From assembly GCF_900168125.1 (NCBI RefSeq), contig NZ_FUZF01000016.1, forward strand, positions 1-64,000: 64,000 bases of DNA, in the 5' to 3' direction. This stretch comes from Sphingobacterium nematocida (GTDB taxonomy: Bacteria; Bacteroidota; Bacteroidia; Sphingobacteriales; Sphingobacteriaceae). Position 1 is the first letter of the stretch. Each line of letters starts with the position of its first letter. Positions 53,860-62,087 of the stretch are shown one piece after another. The translations under genes and the position numbers were made by a program. The notes beneath the pieces are model-generated. The model searched no databases. It saw only the letters and a program-made list of their open reading frames with translations, and had not been told where the DNA came from.

Positions 53860-54160
53860 TGAATAGGGTATACTTTACTTTGAAAAATGTATAATTCGGT
53901 AAAGATAAGGTATGGAAGTGCCTACTTTGAAGTTTTAGGGGTGGACAAAAGGTGGACAAATGACGGACAAGTGAAGTACAGCTAAACAAAAACACTTACA
54001 GCATAGGCAAATAGTTGTTTGAAAAACACGTTATCTGGCTAGCATGATTTTTTTGAGCGCGCACTGCAGGTATTGTAGAGGCTACCACCTAACCAAGTGG
54101 CTTTGATCGATATCCATACTTGATAGATTATTAGAGATTCGGTTTGATGCATAGATCTAC
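53860..54160. other. intergenic, nothing recognised
   Basis: These 301 bases contain the promoter region of the T9SS-type gene, but no clear box, hairpin or gene is visible. Confidence 0.5.
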
Positions 54161-54403
54161 CTAAGTTCGACTTCCAGTGTGGTGTTTGCTATTGGAAAAT
54201 GGATGTCGATCGTAAGCAACAGCTGCTCCCTGATGTAGCAGTACCGCACGACGTTGTATATCGCCTGTGATCAGTAAATTTTGTTTAGTGTCGTAAGCTC
54301 TTCCATTTATTAATGGAACAAGTGCCTCTAACAGCTCATTGTTGGGAGCACGATACTTTGTTAATCTATTCCTAAGTGTCTTATAAAGATGATCTTCTTG
54401 CAT
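54161..54403 (-). pseudogene. truncated Crp/Fnr-like regulator
   Basis: From ATG 54403 an 80-residue frame reads MQEDHLYKTLRNRLTKY, then ALVPLINGRAYDTKQNLLITGD and VLLHQGAAVAYD. This is the pattern of the first third of a Crp/Fnr cyclic-nucleotide-binding domain. It ends with an unrelated tail and no HTH follows. I read it as a remnant of a regulator; a small real protein cannot be excluded. Confidence 0.4.
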
Positions 54404-54969
54404 ATCTGTTTTAATTTGTATGGATTCATAAGTAACCTCATGCAGCGGACTTTCAGTTCTGCATAGGCTGTGATGATAGGAAATAAATGAGACAGCTTGA
54501 TCAGTATACTGACCGCCATCCGGCATAGACTTTTGTGCTGTCTATGCCGCTAGCACATCGAAGGTGAGGTCGCGATTACGAAAAGGATGGTATATAGCAA
54601 AGGATACCGCTAGAAAAACGTAACGGGTAATGCGGATATCCGAATAAGGTATTATAAGACGGGATATGGTGTGCATAGCATTCTTAAAATACGTACGACA
54701 ATACTATTGGGAACGGCTTTTACAATAATTGCTTTGACTAATAACACTAATATAACAATTTGTTTTGAATGAAAGGGCATTTTTTGATAAGCTCCAAACA
54801 TTTGTCTCTCGAAAGAGTTTTATCAGAAGAGCTCGCAGGCCAGTAAAACCAGGGCGCCATATACATAGGATGATAGGGAGTGATCCCAACCGATTATACT
54901 TTTTTCTACTTTTTGTTAAACCGCATAGTAGCTATGGCCGGACTTTGACTGTGCATGTACATCATACCC
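54404..54969. other. intergenic upstream of coiled-coil/HTH gene 2
   Basis: No gene is visible. Around 54858-54880 the sequence ACATAGGATGATAGGGAG resembles cores of the downstream 21-bp array and could be an operator. No clear -7/-33 pair was found. Confidence 0.35.
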
Positions 54970-55323
54970 ATGGAAAACATGTTGCGACAAATTATTGATC
55001 AAAAGACCACAACCAATGTATTATTGAAAGAAATTAAAGAATTATTAAAGTTTTTTTTAGATCAGGGTGTTTCTCGAAATAACACGTCTGAAAAAGAAGC
55101 CGTCTCGGACACCCCGCCGCAAAGGGGGTACCTTGAAGAAGAATTGGTGACCGTTAAGGAAGCTCAGTCTATACTAAAGGTGAGCCGTTGGAAGATTGAT
55201 GACCTCCGTGCACGGAAAGTACTCACCACCGTGGATAGAGATGACATTGCTGGGGTACGCCTGATCTTTAGTGAAGTGGAGGCACTGCGTTACTCCTATT
55301 CCAGGCAAAAAGGAAAATTTTAG
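54970..55323 (+). CDS. small coiled-coil / HTH protein next to a 21-bp repeat array (locus 2)
   Basis: ATG 54970 gives 117 residues; this start aligns with that of the locus 1 partner at 19050 (ME--L-Q--DQ---TN-L). Residues 1-35 are helical/coiled coil (LLKEIKELLKFFLDQ). Residues 62-117 are an excisionase-type HTH (LVTVKEAQSILKVSRWKIDD, ARKVLTTVDRDDI, VRLIFSEVEALR). A dimeric DNA-binding protein is likely. The first unit of its 21-bp array begins nine bases after the stop codon. Confidence 0.72.
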   Translation: MENMLRQIIDQKTTTNVLLKEIKELLKFFLDQGVSRNNTSEKEAVSDTPPQRGYLEEELVTVKEAQSILKVSRWKIDDLRARKVLTTVDRDDIAGVRLIFSEVEALRYSYSRQKGKF

Positions 55324-55328
55324 CCATT

Positions 55329-55372
55329 AAACCCGTAAGGTTCTGCACCGGAACCTTATGGGTTTGATTTTT
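55329..55372 (+). terminator. terminator hairpin overlapping the start of array 2
   Basis: Arms 55329-55343 and 55351-55365 form a 15-bp stem with one G-T pair, followed by GATTTTT. Both arms are made from array units (CCGTAAGG and CCTTATGG), so the first two repeats double as a terminator for the HTH gene. Confidence 0.7.
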
Positions 55373-55920
55373 AACGATATGGGTATAGGGCATACCTTGA
55401 CAGAAGCACCCTGTCGGTGTAGGGAAATAAGGAACAACGTTATGGAAGTACCGCTTTAAGTTAAGGGTTTATGTGACATCCTTACGGAAAAGTAGATGTG
55501 ACGTACAGCTGGCCGTTTTAGCCTTAAGGTTTTTTTGTTTTGACAGAAGGGTACAACGCAAAGCGAAAAGGGTGTACCGTGCAGACATATTGAAATATGT
55601 CTTACCTATTTATCTATGTAGTCTAGACGTATGGAAACGGAGTGGACCTGTATGGAAGTACGGTATGGACGGACATCTGTAATTTGTTTCCTTATGGATT
55701 TGCGGTATTGCTGTATGGGTCTTTGCTTTACCTATAGGGATGCCGGACAAAACTATATAGTAATCTTACGTATACATAGGGCTAAATCTACCGGACAGAA
55801 GGAAGTAGCGTATATCCATAGGGAAGTACGGCATAGATATAAGGGAGTACGCAGTATCCTTATGGTTTATCTTTTTAGACATAGGGATATGTTGTGAATC
55901 CTTAGGGTTATATGGTTTTT
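55333..55920. repeat. array 2: 28 in-phase 21-bp units with CCnTAnGG palindromic core
   Basis: Units start at 55333 and recur every 21 bases to 55900 without slip. Most open with a core related to CCnTAnGG: CCTTAAGG at 55522 (perfect palindrome), CCTTATGG at 55690 and 55858, CCATAGGG at 55816, CCTTACGG at 55480, ACATAGGG at 55774 and 55879. A second weaker motif (AGTACGG) falls near unit position 10. All plus frames contain stops, so it is not a gene. The remaining 254 bases to the FN3 gene show nothing clear. Confidence 0.9.
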
Positions 55921-56174
55921 TTAGTTCAGGGCTTGCATGCTGTTGCTTGGAAAAACCGCTTTTATTGTAGGTCGTTGCCTGCTGTTACCTGTTTTTTAGG
56001 TTTACGGAATGGGGTGGGCCATCTTTGGCTATGGATTCAACGAAAGGAATAAGAATGTACGGAGTTAAAGCCCATGGCATACGTGCCGAGCCAATACTGG
56101 GGGGCCGGTAAAAAGCATCAGCTGCCCAATGGGGCAAGAGAATTATTATTTACAGTTATCAAAATTTATAAAAC

Positions 56175-56807
56175 ATGAGAAGAGATCGCGTTTATATCGC
56201 ATATCACAAATGGGACGATTATTCCCTATCTAGTCTGGCCGGTAAGACACTGGCTGCTATGAAAGACAACACATTATTCCCGGATCCTAAACCGGAAATG
56301 ACGGACTATGAGGTGCTGGTCAATGACTACAGGGTGAAGCATGAGATCGCAGCTACACGGGGTAGCCAGTTGGAGAAAAAGGCTAGAGACAATGCCCGTG
56401 AACGGGTATTGCAAGCCATGCGGCAATTGGCTTTTTATGTCAACGTCGTAGCAGATGGCGATGGAGAAGTCCTAGCCAGTTCGGGTTTTATGTTGGTACC
56501 ACCACCCAAATCGGGAACCCACCCTACAGTAATGGTCGGCATGCGACTGGAAGACGGACGTATATCGGGAGAGATCAAATTTGGATTTACGCCACAGAAG
56601 AATGTTTCGGAGTACGAATACTGTTATGCTACAGCATTGGATGCTGAAAATCAGCCTCAGTGGGGTGAGATCTTCAGCACGAGTACTTCACGGTCCAATT
56701 ATATCAGTGGTCTGACTCCGGGAGAGAAGGTTTACTTCCGTGTGCGTGCTCGCAACAACAAAGGAATTGGCGATTGGTCGGAGAGTATTTATCTGATCGT
56801 GAGGTAG
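56175..56807 (+). CDS. fibronectin type III domain protein (locus 2)
   Basis: The 210-residue protein has a helical N-terminal half (about 1-95, with LEKKARDNARERVLQAMRQL and AFYVNVVADGDGE) and one FN3 domain (about 115-210, ending FRVRARNNKGIGDWSESIYLIVR-like in shape). It has no signal peptide. It is the paralogue of the protein at 20108 over its full length. It begins 254 bases after array 2 and leads the run FN3, membrane protein, wall hydrolase, lipoprotein. Confidence 0.8.
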   Translation: MRRDRVYIAYHKWDDYSLSSLAGKTLAAMKDNTLFPDPKPEMTDYEVLVNDYRVKHEIAATRGSQLEKKARDNARERVLQAMRQLAFYVNVVADGDGEVLASSGFMLVPPPKSGTHPTVMVGMRLEDGRISGEIKFGFTPQKNVSEYEYCYATALDAENQPQWGEIFSTSTSRSNYISGLTPGEKVYFRVRARNNKGIGDWSESIYLIVR

Positions 56808-56921
56808 AGATCAATGGTTAATTATTAATGATTAGTGAGCATAGCTAGAGGGGTAGCAGGTAAAAAATACACTCTAATCTTCTTTAACTATCTCACTTTT
56901 CTAACCTTTTAGCTACATAAC

Positions 56922-57305
56922 ATGATTACAACAAACAATCCTTCATGGCTAGCCCAGGGCTGGCATCGGGAACCCATTCTAAAAGAGAAGCTATTCTTTG
57001 GCTCTTTATTTCTGATCATCGGCTGGATCATGGTATCTACCATATTGCAGCTGTTCGATCCGGCAATCGGTGTGCTGGACTTCGGTACGCTAACCGTTGC
57101 GGTTTTTGGATTGCTGGTCGGCTGGCTGGCGGTCTATATCAGCATATGGCTGCAGGAGCTACTATGGAGCCCTTTTAAGTCTTTTCGTAAGCAATTTGGT
57201 CATCACTTAAATCAACTATCATCATGGCAACAATGTATTCTTTATTTTTCGGTGTTCTTTTTACTGTTGTATGCAGTTTTAAAGGCAATGGAAGTGGTGA
57301 TGTAA
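56922..57305 (+). CDS. three-TM membrane protein, holin-like
   Basis: The 127-residue protein has three predicted TM helices: about 26-48 (KLFFGSLFLIIGWIMVSTIL), about 55-78 (TLTVAVFGLLVGWLAVYISIW) and about 103-124 (QQCILYFSVFFLLLYAVLKAM). The loops are short, with a positively charged segment (SFRKQFGHH). There is no recognised family. The topology and the place directly before a wall hydrolase fit a class I holin. It overlaps the nominal start of the hydrolase reading frame. Confidence 0.65.
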   Translation: MITTNNPSWLAQGWHREPILKEKLFFGSLFLIIGWIMVSTILQLFDPAIGVLDFGTLTVAVFGLLVGWLAVYISIWLQELLWSPFKSFRKQFGHHLNQLSSWQQCILYFSVFFLLLYAVLKAMEVVM

Positions 57306-57878
57306 GCTCGCTCAAGCCGCGAGTGGCTCATACTTTCTTGCTTGATCAAGAAAGTATGCAAAGAACCGGAACGAAGTGGAGCTCAGCGAAGCTAAATCAA
57401 GGCATGGTTGCTCATCCTAAATTTAATTCGTGTTCTCTAAAAATCAAAAACTCCCCCGATAAGTCGGGGTCAAAGAGTTTGATTTTCTTAACGAGATCAC
57501 CATTTAAATTCTTAACGGTTTCGCAACCTAGGCCAATTTATTCGGCTACTACTGGTAGTTACGTACATTTACTCCGTTTATCGCCTGCAAAATTTTTGAC
57601 AATAGTAGGTGGATGCACCTCCTTTGTGTCAAAAGTTTTAAGCGATGAGTTTTTTGCTTCCTTTTTTGCGGAAAAAAAGGAAGAGCCCTGTCACAGTCTT
57701 GTCCCGAATTTCGGGAGCTCGAGTGGCATAAAAAGAGACCTAATAATACAAATAGCAAGCAATGAACTAGGAACCCACGAAGCTACGGGTAACAATGACG
57801 GCCCACGAATCGAAGAATACCTCCGTTATACAAATCTCGGCAAGGGCTATGAATGGTGCGCTGCCTTCGTATCATGGT
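57224..57878 (+). CDS. NlpC/P60-type wall hydrolase, exon 1 (catalytic Cys part)
   Basis: The conserved domain starts near 57733 (IKRDLIIQIASNELGTHEAT) and reaches the catalytic-cysteine motif GYEWCAAFVSW just before a group II intron. Joined to 60358-60626 it gives SWC-YGQAGF with the Cys codon restored across the splice. The fused protein resembles TIGR02594-type wall amidases. The open frame runs back to 57224, but residues about 30-165 come from an inserted palindromic repeat and the first part overlaps the membrane-protein gene. The true start is therefore unclear and the N-terminus may be broken. Active product depends on intron splicing. Confidence 0.7.
57329..57683. repeat. interspersed repeat with hairpin ends inserted in the hydrolase gene
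   Basis: The left end is a 12-bp stem (57329-57340 with 57347-57358) and the right end an 11-bp stem (57657-57667 with 57673-57683). A CCCCGA-TAAG-TCGGGG hairpin lies inside. The encoded residues have no resemblance to the hydrolase family. The sequence looks like a non-autonomous dispersed element that kept the frame open; exact borders are uncertain. Confidence 0.55.
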
Positions 57879-58426
57879 GTGCGCCCGTAAAGGGTTTATA
57901 ATGAATGATTTTTGGCAAAATCTAGGCTAGTGTTCAATAAGCCTATCATCAGCCAACTTATCCGCGAGGGAAACTAGACGGGGAGTGTAGCATGTTGGTA
58001 ACCCCATAAGTCAGTTAGTTATCATACTGCGACTGAATGGGAAGATGAAAATGTAGATATAAGGATAAAATCATAACGGATTGAAAGATGGTTCGAGTGG
58101 TCACAGACGAGGCTGGGACGAAAGATAACTGGTAAACGTCACATCATGGTACTCCTGTTAGATCCATGGACAGAAGAGCAAGAACAAACCATGACACAGC
58201 TGCAGTAAGCAGAAAAGGACAAGTCTTATCCGAGAATCTACAGTGCCTGTCATTATTAACCTAAACGGGGATTGCCTAAATCGGAATGCCACAGAGCTGG
58301 CTATAAGGTGCAGGCCTTTGAATATCCGACAAGGCAACGGAGCTTCCGTAGTAGTCCGAGCAGGGGAAAGCCCTGTACATGGCGAAGGGAAGCAGCTAAT
58401 ATTTTTTAATACTAATAACGGAAAAT

Positions 58427-60244
58427 GTGGGAGACATTAAAAGAAATCCAGAGAAAGTATTAAACAGTCTATCAGATCATAGCAGTAATCCTGACTATAA
58501 GTTTGAACGACTCTACAGAACTCTATTCAATGAAGAGATGTTTTACCACGCTTATCAGAACATATATGCCAAACCTGGGAATATGACTGAGGGTGCCGAT
58601 GGTAAAACTATCGATGGGATGAGCATCAGACGCATTGAAAAGCTAATGGATGCGCTCAGAAATGAAACGTACCAGCCCCATCCGTCAAAGAGGACTTACA
58701 TCCCAAAAAAGAATGGCAATAAAAGGCCACTAGGGATTCCCTCACTTGATGATAAACTGGTTCAGGAAGTTATCAGGATGATACTACAGGCCATATATGA
58801 GGGTAGCTTTAGCAATCTCTCACATGGTTTTAGACCTCACCGAAGTTGTCAGACGGCATTGATGCAATGTCAACGATCATTTTCGGGGACTAGGTGGTTC
58901 ATTGAAGGCGATATAAAAGGTTTTTTTGATAACATCAATCACGATGTATTAATCAGAACACTGGAAGAACGCATAACAGATGACCGCTTTATCAGACTGA
59001 TCAGAAAGTTTCTGAATGCCGGATATGTAGAAGACTGGAAATTTTTCAATAGCTACAGTGGGACACCTCAAGGAGGTATTGTTAGTCCAATACTGGCAAA
59101 TATATACCTTGATAAATTCGACAAATATATGGAAGAATACATCCGAAACTACGACAAAGGGCAAAGACGCAAAGAGACTGCAGAACACTTAAAACTTAGA
59201 AGCAGAAAACAATGCTTAACGAAAAAGCTTAAAAAAGAAGAAGATACAACAGAAAGAAAAATACTGATCAATGAGATAAGGAATATCGAACAGGAGCGTC
59301 GGTTTATAGCAGAAAGCGATGACATGGATACTAATTTCAAAAGGATGAAATACGTAAGGTATGCAGATGATTTCCTGATAGGGGTAGTAGGGAGTAAAGA
59401 AGATAGCCAACAGATCAAGCAGGAGATTAAAAGTTTTCTACAAGAGAAATTGCAATTGGAACTCTCCGATGAGAAAACGCTCATTACACAGTCCAATAAA
59501 CCCGCAAGATTTCTAGGCTTTGACGTTTACGTCAGGAAATCCAATGAAACCAAGCGAAATAAGCTTGGTGCACTGTGCAAATCATACGATAAGCGAGTAG
59601 TACTAAACATACCAAAAGTCGCCCTTCAGAGAAAGCTCATGGAGTACGACGCTCTGCGAATAATGGTGCAAAAGGGGAAAGAAGTATGGCGATCAAAAAA
59701 GAGGCCCTATTTACTTAACAACGATGATCTTGAAATATTAAGCAGATACAACGCTGAAATTCGAGGACTCTATAATTACTATTCGATAGCCAATAACAGC
59801 TCATTTATGCATTCTTTCAGTTACATTATGGAATACAGTATGTACGGCACATTTGCGAATAAATACAGAATAAGTCTTAGACAGGCCATTACCAAGTTCA
59901 AAAGGAACGGAGTTTTTACTGTTTACTACACCGACCGCAAAGGAAACCGTAAATCATCCATCTTCTACAATAAAGGTTTTAAACGTAAAACAGACAACGT
60001 TAGGTTAAACGTGGATAATGTACCTGGTATCATGTACACATCGGGAAGAACAAGTCTCATAGAAAGACTACAAGCCCAGAAGTGTGAACTATGCAGGAGT
60101 ACAGAGAATCTGGAAATGCACCATATCCGAAAGATGAAAGACCTAAAAGGTAAAGAGCCTTGGGTTATTAAGATGATTGCAAGAAAGAGGAAGACGATGG
60201 CTGATTGCCATAAATGCCACGTTAAAATACATAATGCAAGATAG
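58427..60244 (+). CDS. ltrA: group II intron reverse transcriptase/maturase with HNH endonuclease
   Basis: The 605-residue protein starts at GTG 58427. The RT domain (about 60-400) includes RPLGIPSLDDKLVQEV, FRPHRSCQTAL, the GTPQGGIVSP block, and the catalytic YVRYADDFLIG. A maturase/X domain follows (about 400-540), with KRNGVFTVYY. The C-terminal HNH endonuclease has CELC and CHKC zinc pairs and EMHHIRKMKDLKG. All motifs are intact, so the intron should be able to splice and retrohome. The ORF ends 18 bases before domain V. Confidence 0.95.
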   Translation: MGDIKRNPEKVLNSLSDHSSNPDYKFERLYRTLFNEEMFYHAYQNIYAKPGNMTEGADGKTIDGMSIRRIEKLMDALRNETYQPHPSKRTYIPKKNGNKRPLGIPSLDDKLVQEVIRMILQAIYEGSFSNLSHGFRPHRSCQTALMQCQRSFSGTRWFIEGDIKGFFDNINHDVLIRTLEERITDDRFIRLIRKFLNAGYVEDWKFFNSYSGTPQGGIVSPILANIYLDKFDKYMEEYIRNYDKGQRRKETAEHLKLRSRKQCLTKKLKKEEDTTERKILINEIRNIEQERRFIAESDDMDTNFKRMKYVRYADDFLIGVVGSKEDSQQIKQEIKSFLQEKLQLELSDEKTLITQSNKPARFLGFDVYVRKSNETKRNKLGALCKSYDKRVVLNIPKVALQRKLMEYDALRIMVQKGKEVWRSKKRPYLLNNDDLEILSRYNAEIRGLYNYYSIANNSSFMHSFSYIMEYSMYGTFANKYRISLRQAITKFKRNGVFTVYYTDRKGNRKSSIFYNKGFKRKTDNVRLNVDNVPGIMYTSGRTSLIERLQAQKCELCRSTENLEMHHIRKMKDLKGKEPWVIKMIARKRKTMADCHKCHVKIHNAR

Positions 60245-60262
60245 ACTGCGAATATTAGTGGA

Positions 60263-60296
60263 GAGCCGTATACATGGAGACATGTACGTACGGTTC
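60263..60296 (+). ncRNA. group II intron domain V
   Basis: A 34-base hairpin starting GAGCCGTAT and ending GTACGGTTC, with the AGC catalytic triad and a GAGA-type tetraloop, matches domain V of bacterial group II introns. A domain VI-like stem follows before the splice site. Confidence 0.93.
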
Positions 60297-60357
60297 GGAG
60301 GCGAGTACATGGAAACCTACTATAGTAATATAGCAAGGCGCTGGGTACTTAGCCTAC

Positions 60358-60626
60358 GCTACGGCCAAGCCGGATTCGCTGTTCCACGTAACCCATGGAG
60401 CCCTGCGTTGTTTCCGAAAGTCAGGCAGATCGGAAAAGACCAATGCCAGCCTGCGGATGTATTTGGTATCTATGGCGCAAAAGTGAGACGTATCAACCAT
60501 GTGGGGCTGATTAAAGAGCGGTCTAACGACTATCTGATCACCATAGAGGGCAATAGCAATAATCGTGTCGAATCGAGACGTCGACATCTCCGAACTATCT
60601 ATACAATAGCGGATTGGGTAAATTAA
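60358..60626 (+). CDS. NlpC/P60-type wall hydrolase, exon 2
   Basis: Continuing from exon 1 the frame reads YGQAGFAVPRNPWSPALFP, then INHVGLI with the likely catalytic His, and TIEGNSN with a polar third residue, ending at TAA 60624-60626. On its own this piece has no start codon of its family, so it can only be made after splicing. The gene is the endolysin-like member of FN3 locus 2. Confidence 0.8.
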
Positions 60627-60747
60627 TGGTTAATGATTAATGATTAATGGCGGATTCGCGAAATTGCAAATGAGCTACCTTAAAAACACATCACCATGCT
60701 TCACCTTGTAACTCTGTTACTTCGTAACCCTGTAACCCTTATAAACC

Positions 60748-61194
60748 ATGAAAAATAGCACAATCATCATCTTTATCACCCTCACGCTCTTGGGCTGTCG
60801 TGTCAATCGGCAAAGGCAAGAAGAGCTGTCGCTGCAAACTCGTGAAGTCAAAAATCTTAGTCAATCTTCCGATCGTTTTCTTTGGCAACAAATAGACAGC
60901 AACCAATCGTATTGGATGTTGCAGGCCGATTCTGTCTTCTACTACCATCCTCAATATGGATTTTGGGGTACCAGAGGACGGCTTGTGGGAAGTGACATGC
61001 AGATTAAAAAGACCAACCTGGTGATGGAGAAGGATAGCCAAGAGAGACGAATCCATATAGGGTCTCAATTGGAATCTCAGGTCAATTCGTCAAGTGTAAG
61101 CAAGGAGAATTGGAATGGAATTATTTGGGGAGTTGCCTCTATAGTCATTTTGTCGGTATTGATTTTTCTAGGTGTAAAAAAATCTCGGCAATGA
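60748..61194 (+). CDS. lipoprotein with C-terminal TM helix (unimolecular-spanin-like)
   Basis: The 148-residue protein has a lipobox at the N-terminus (TLTLLGC, Cys 17), a periplasmic stretch of about 100 residues rich in Gln/Glu/Ser that is partly helical, and a C-terminal TM helix (about 122-142, IIWGVASIVILSVLIFLGV) with a basic tail KKSRQ. An outer-membrane lipid anchor plus an inner-membrane helix is the layout of u-spanins such as phage T1 gp11, which fuse the two membranes during lysis. It follows the wall hydrolase, as spanins do. Sequence similarity to known spanins is not evident. Confidence 0.6.
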   Translation: MKNSTIIIFITLTLLGCRVNRQRQEELSLQTREVKNLSQSSDRFLWQQIDSNQSYWMLQADSVFYYHPQYGFWGTRGRLVGSDMQIKKTNLVMEKDSQERRIHIGSQLESQVNSSSVSKENWNGIIWGVASIVILSVLIFLGVKKSRQ

Positions 61195-61225
61195 GCGCAG
61201 TCTGTCTTATGGGACAGTCCGCGCT
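61194..61225. terminator. hairpin between convergent genes
   Basis: AGCGC...CTGTC pairs with GACAG...GCGCT with a three-base internal mismatch. It lies between the spanin-like and MdaB-like genes, which converge here. Confidence 0.45.
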
Positions 61226-61267
61226 GTTGTTTACATTTTCATTGGACAATAAAATTTGTACCGCAGG

Positions 61268-61924
61268 TTATATTTTTGCCAGTTCTGTATTGATAAATGT
61301 GAGTTCGTCTGTGCTCAATTGTTTTTCTGTGATGAGTATATTTTTCAAGTGCTGATTATAAGCTTGCTGGTAGTTGTTTATCCGTTCTTCGGTTGCATTT
61401 TTTTCGAGATCATGAAAATGAAACCCGTCAACACGTTCTAGCCCGGCAAACTGGTTCATTTTATGAAACCCAAATAGTACACCATCATCGACAGATGTCT
61501 GATCAAAAAATTCTCCAGGTAGTGTAAATGCGGTTTCGGGCGCATTCCAGCTCGTATTTACCATGTATTTCTTCCCTTGCATCAGGCCGCCTTTTCCGTA
61601 GTTAATTGCTGGGTTTTTACGGCTCCTACCGTCGCTGGCATATATACCGTTTTGATGCCCCGCCGTAAAGACTTCGTCTATATATTTTTTTAAACGATTG
61701 GGAACCTGAAACCACCAGATAGGTGTATTATAGATAATCATATCTGCCCATTTAAAATTTTCTACTTCCTCTATCGCGTCAAACTCATTATTGGTACATG
61801 TAGCCCTTACTTCGAACCCCTGTTTCTCTAATGTTTCTTGCGTCCATGTGGTAAGCGTATTGTTAAATAGACCTCCAGAGTGTGCAAATGTTTGACCGCC
61901 ATTTATTATAAATATCTTTTTCAT
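61268..61924 (-). CDS. mdaB: MdaB-like NAD(P)H quinone reductase (flavodoxin-like fold)
   Basis: ATG 61924 gives 218 residues beginning MKKIFIINGGQTFAHSGG; a longer frame upstream is not family-like. Conserved MdaB segments are present: IIYNTPIWWFQVPNRLKKYIDEVF and KKYMVNTSWNAPETAF. These bind FAD and quinone in a two-electron reductase that protects against quinone and oxidative stress. It is divergent from a LysR regulator 163 bases away, a common pairing in which the regulator controls the reductase. Confidence 0.93.
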   Translation of the reverse strand: MKKIFIINGGQTFAHSGGLFNNTLTTWTQETLEKQGFEVRATCTNNEFDAIEEVENFKWADMIIYNTPIWWFQVPNRLKKYIDEVFTAGHQNGIYASDGRSRKNPAINYGKGGLMQGKKYMVNTSWNAPETAFTLPGEFFDQTSVDDGVLFGFHKMNQFAGLERVDGFHFHDLEKNATEERINNYQQAYNQHLKNILITEKQLSTDELTFINTELAKI

Positions 61925-62034
61925 TGTATAATTATTCGTATTGATAATGCAAAGTTCTATCATTATCATGTATTATTAAAATAACTTAAATTATACATTT
62001 CCATAATTAAAATTATAGATAGACTTGTCTTCTA

Positions 62035-62067
62035 TTGCTTATAGCTGTGATATATTGTCTAAATTTG
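62035..62067 (+). promoter_or_regulatory. candidate promoter of the LysR gene
   Basis: TTG (62035-62037) and TAAATTTG (62060-62067) match the Bacteroidota -33/-7 boxes with 22 bases between, 20 bases before ATG 62088. Confidence 0.5.
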
Positions 62068-62087
62068 TATCATAAATAGTATAGGAT

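Larger units (their letters stand above)
57879..60357 (+). mobile_element. complete group II intron (2479 bp) with RT/HNH ORF
   Basis: The 5' end is GTGCG (57879), the 3' end is CCTAC (60353-60357), and a canonical domain V lies at 60263-60296. IBS1 TCATGGT (57872-57878) is perfectly complementary to ACCATGA at 58188-58194, which is therefore EBS1. Exact removal joins TGG-T to GC-TAC and rebuilds a conserved family segment (WCAAFVSWCYGQAG), so the borders are well supported. The region 57879-58426 is the structured RNA domains I-IV 5' part. Confidence 0.92.

Noticed and set aside
55473..55897. Plus-strand frames of 69 and 88 codons in array 2
   Set aside because: They follow the 21-bp period, change frame and stop inside the array. 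Composition is unlike neighbouring genes.
55333..55920. CRISPR array
   Set aside because: Units are 21 bp end to end with no spacers and with degenerate repeats; no cas genes are present.
58427..60244. Diversity-generating retroelement or retron reverse transcriptase
   Set aside because: The RT has a maturase region and HNH domain and lies inside an RNA with group II domain V. No template/variable repeat pair is seen.
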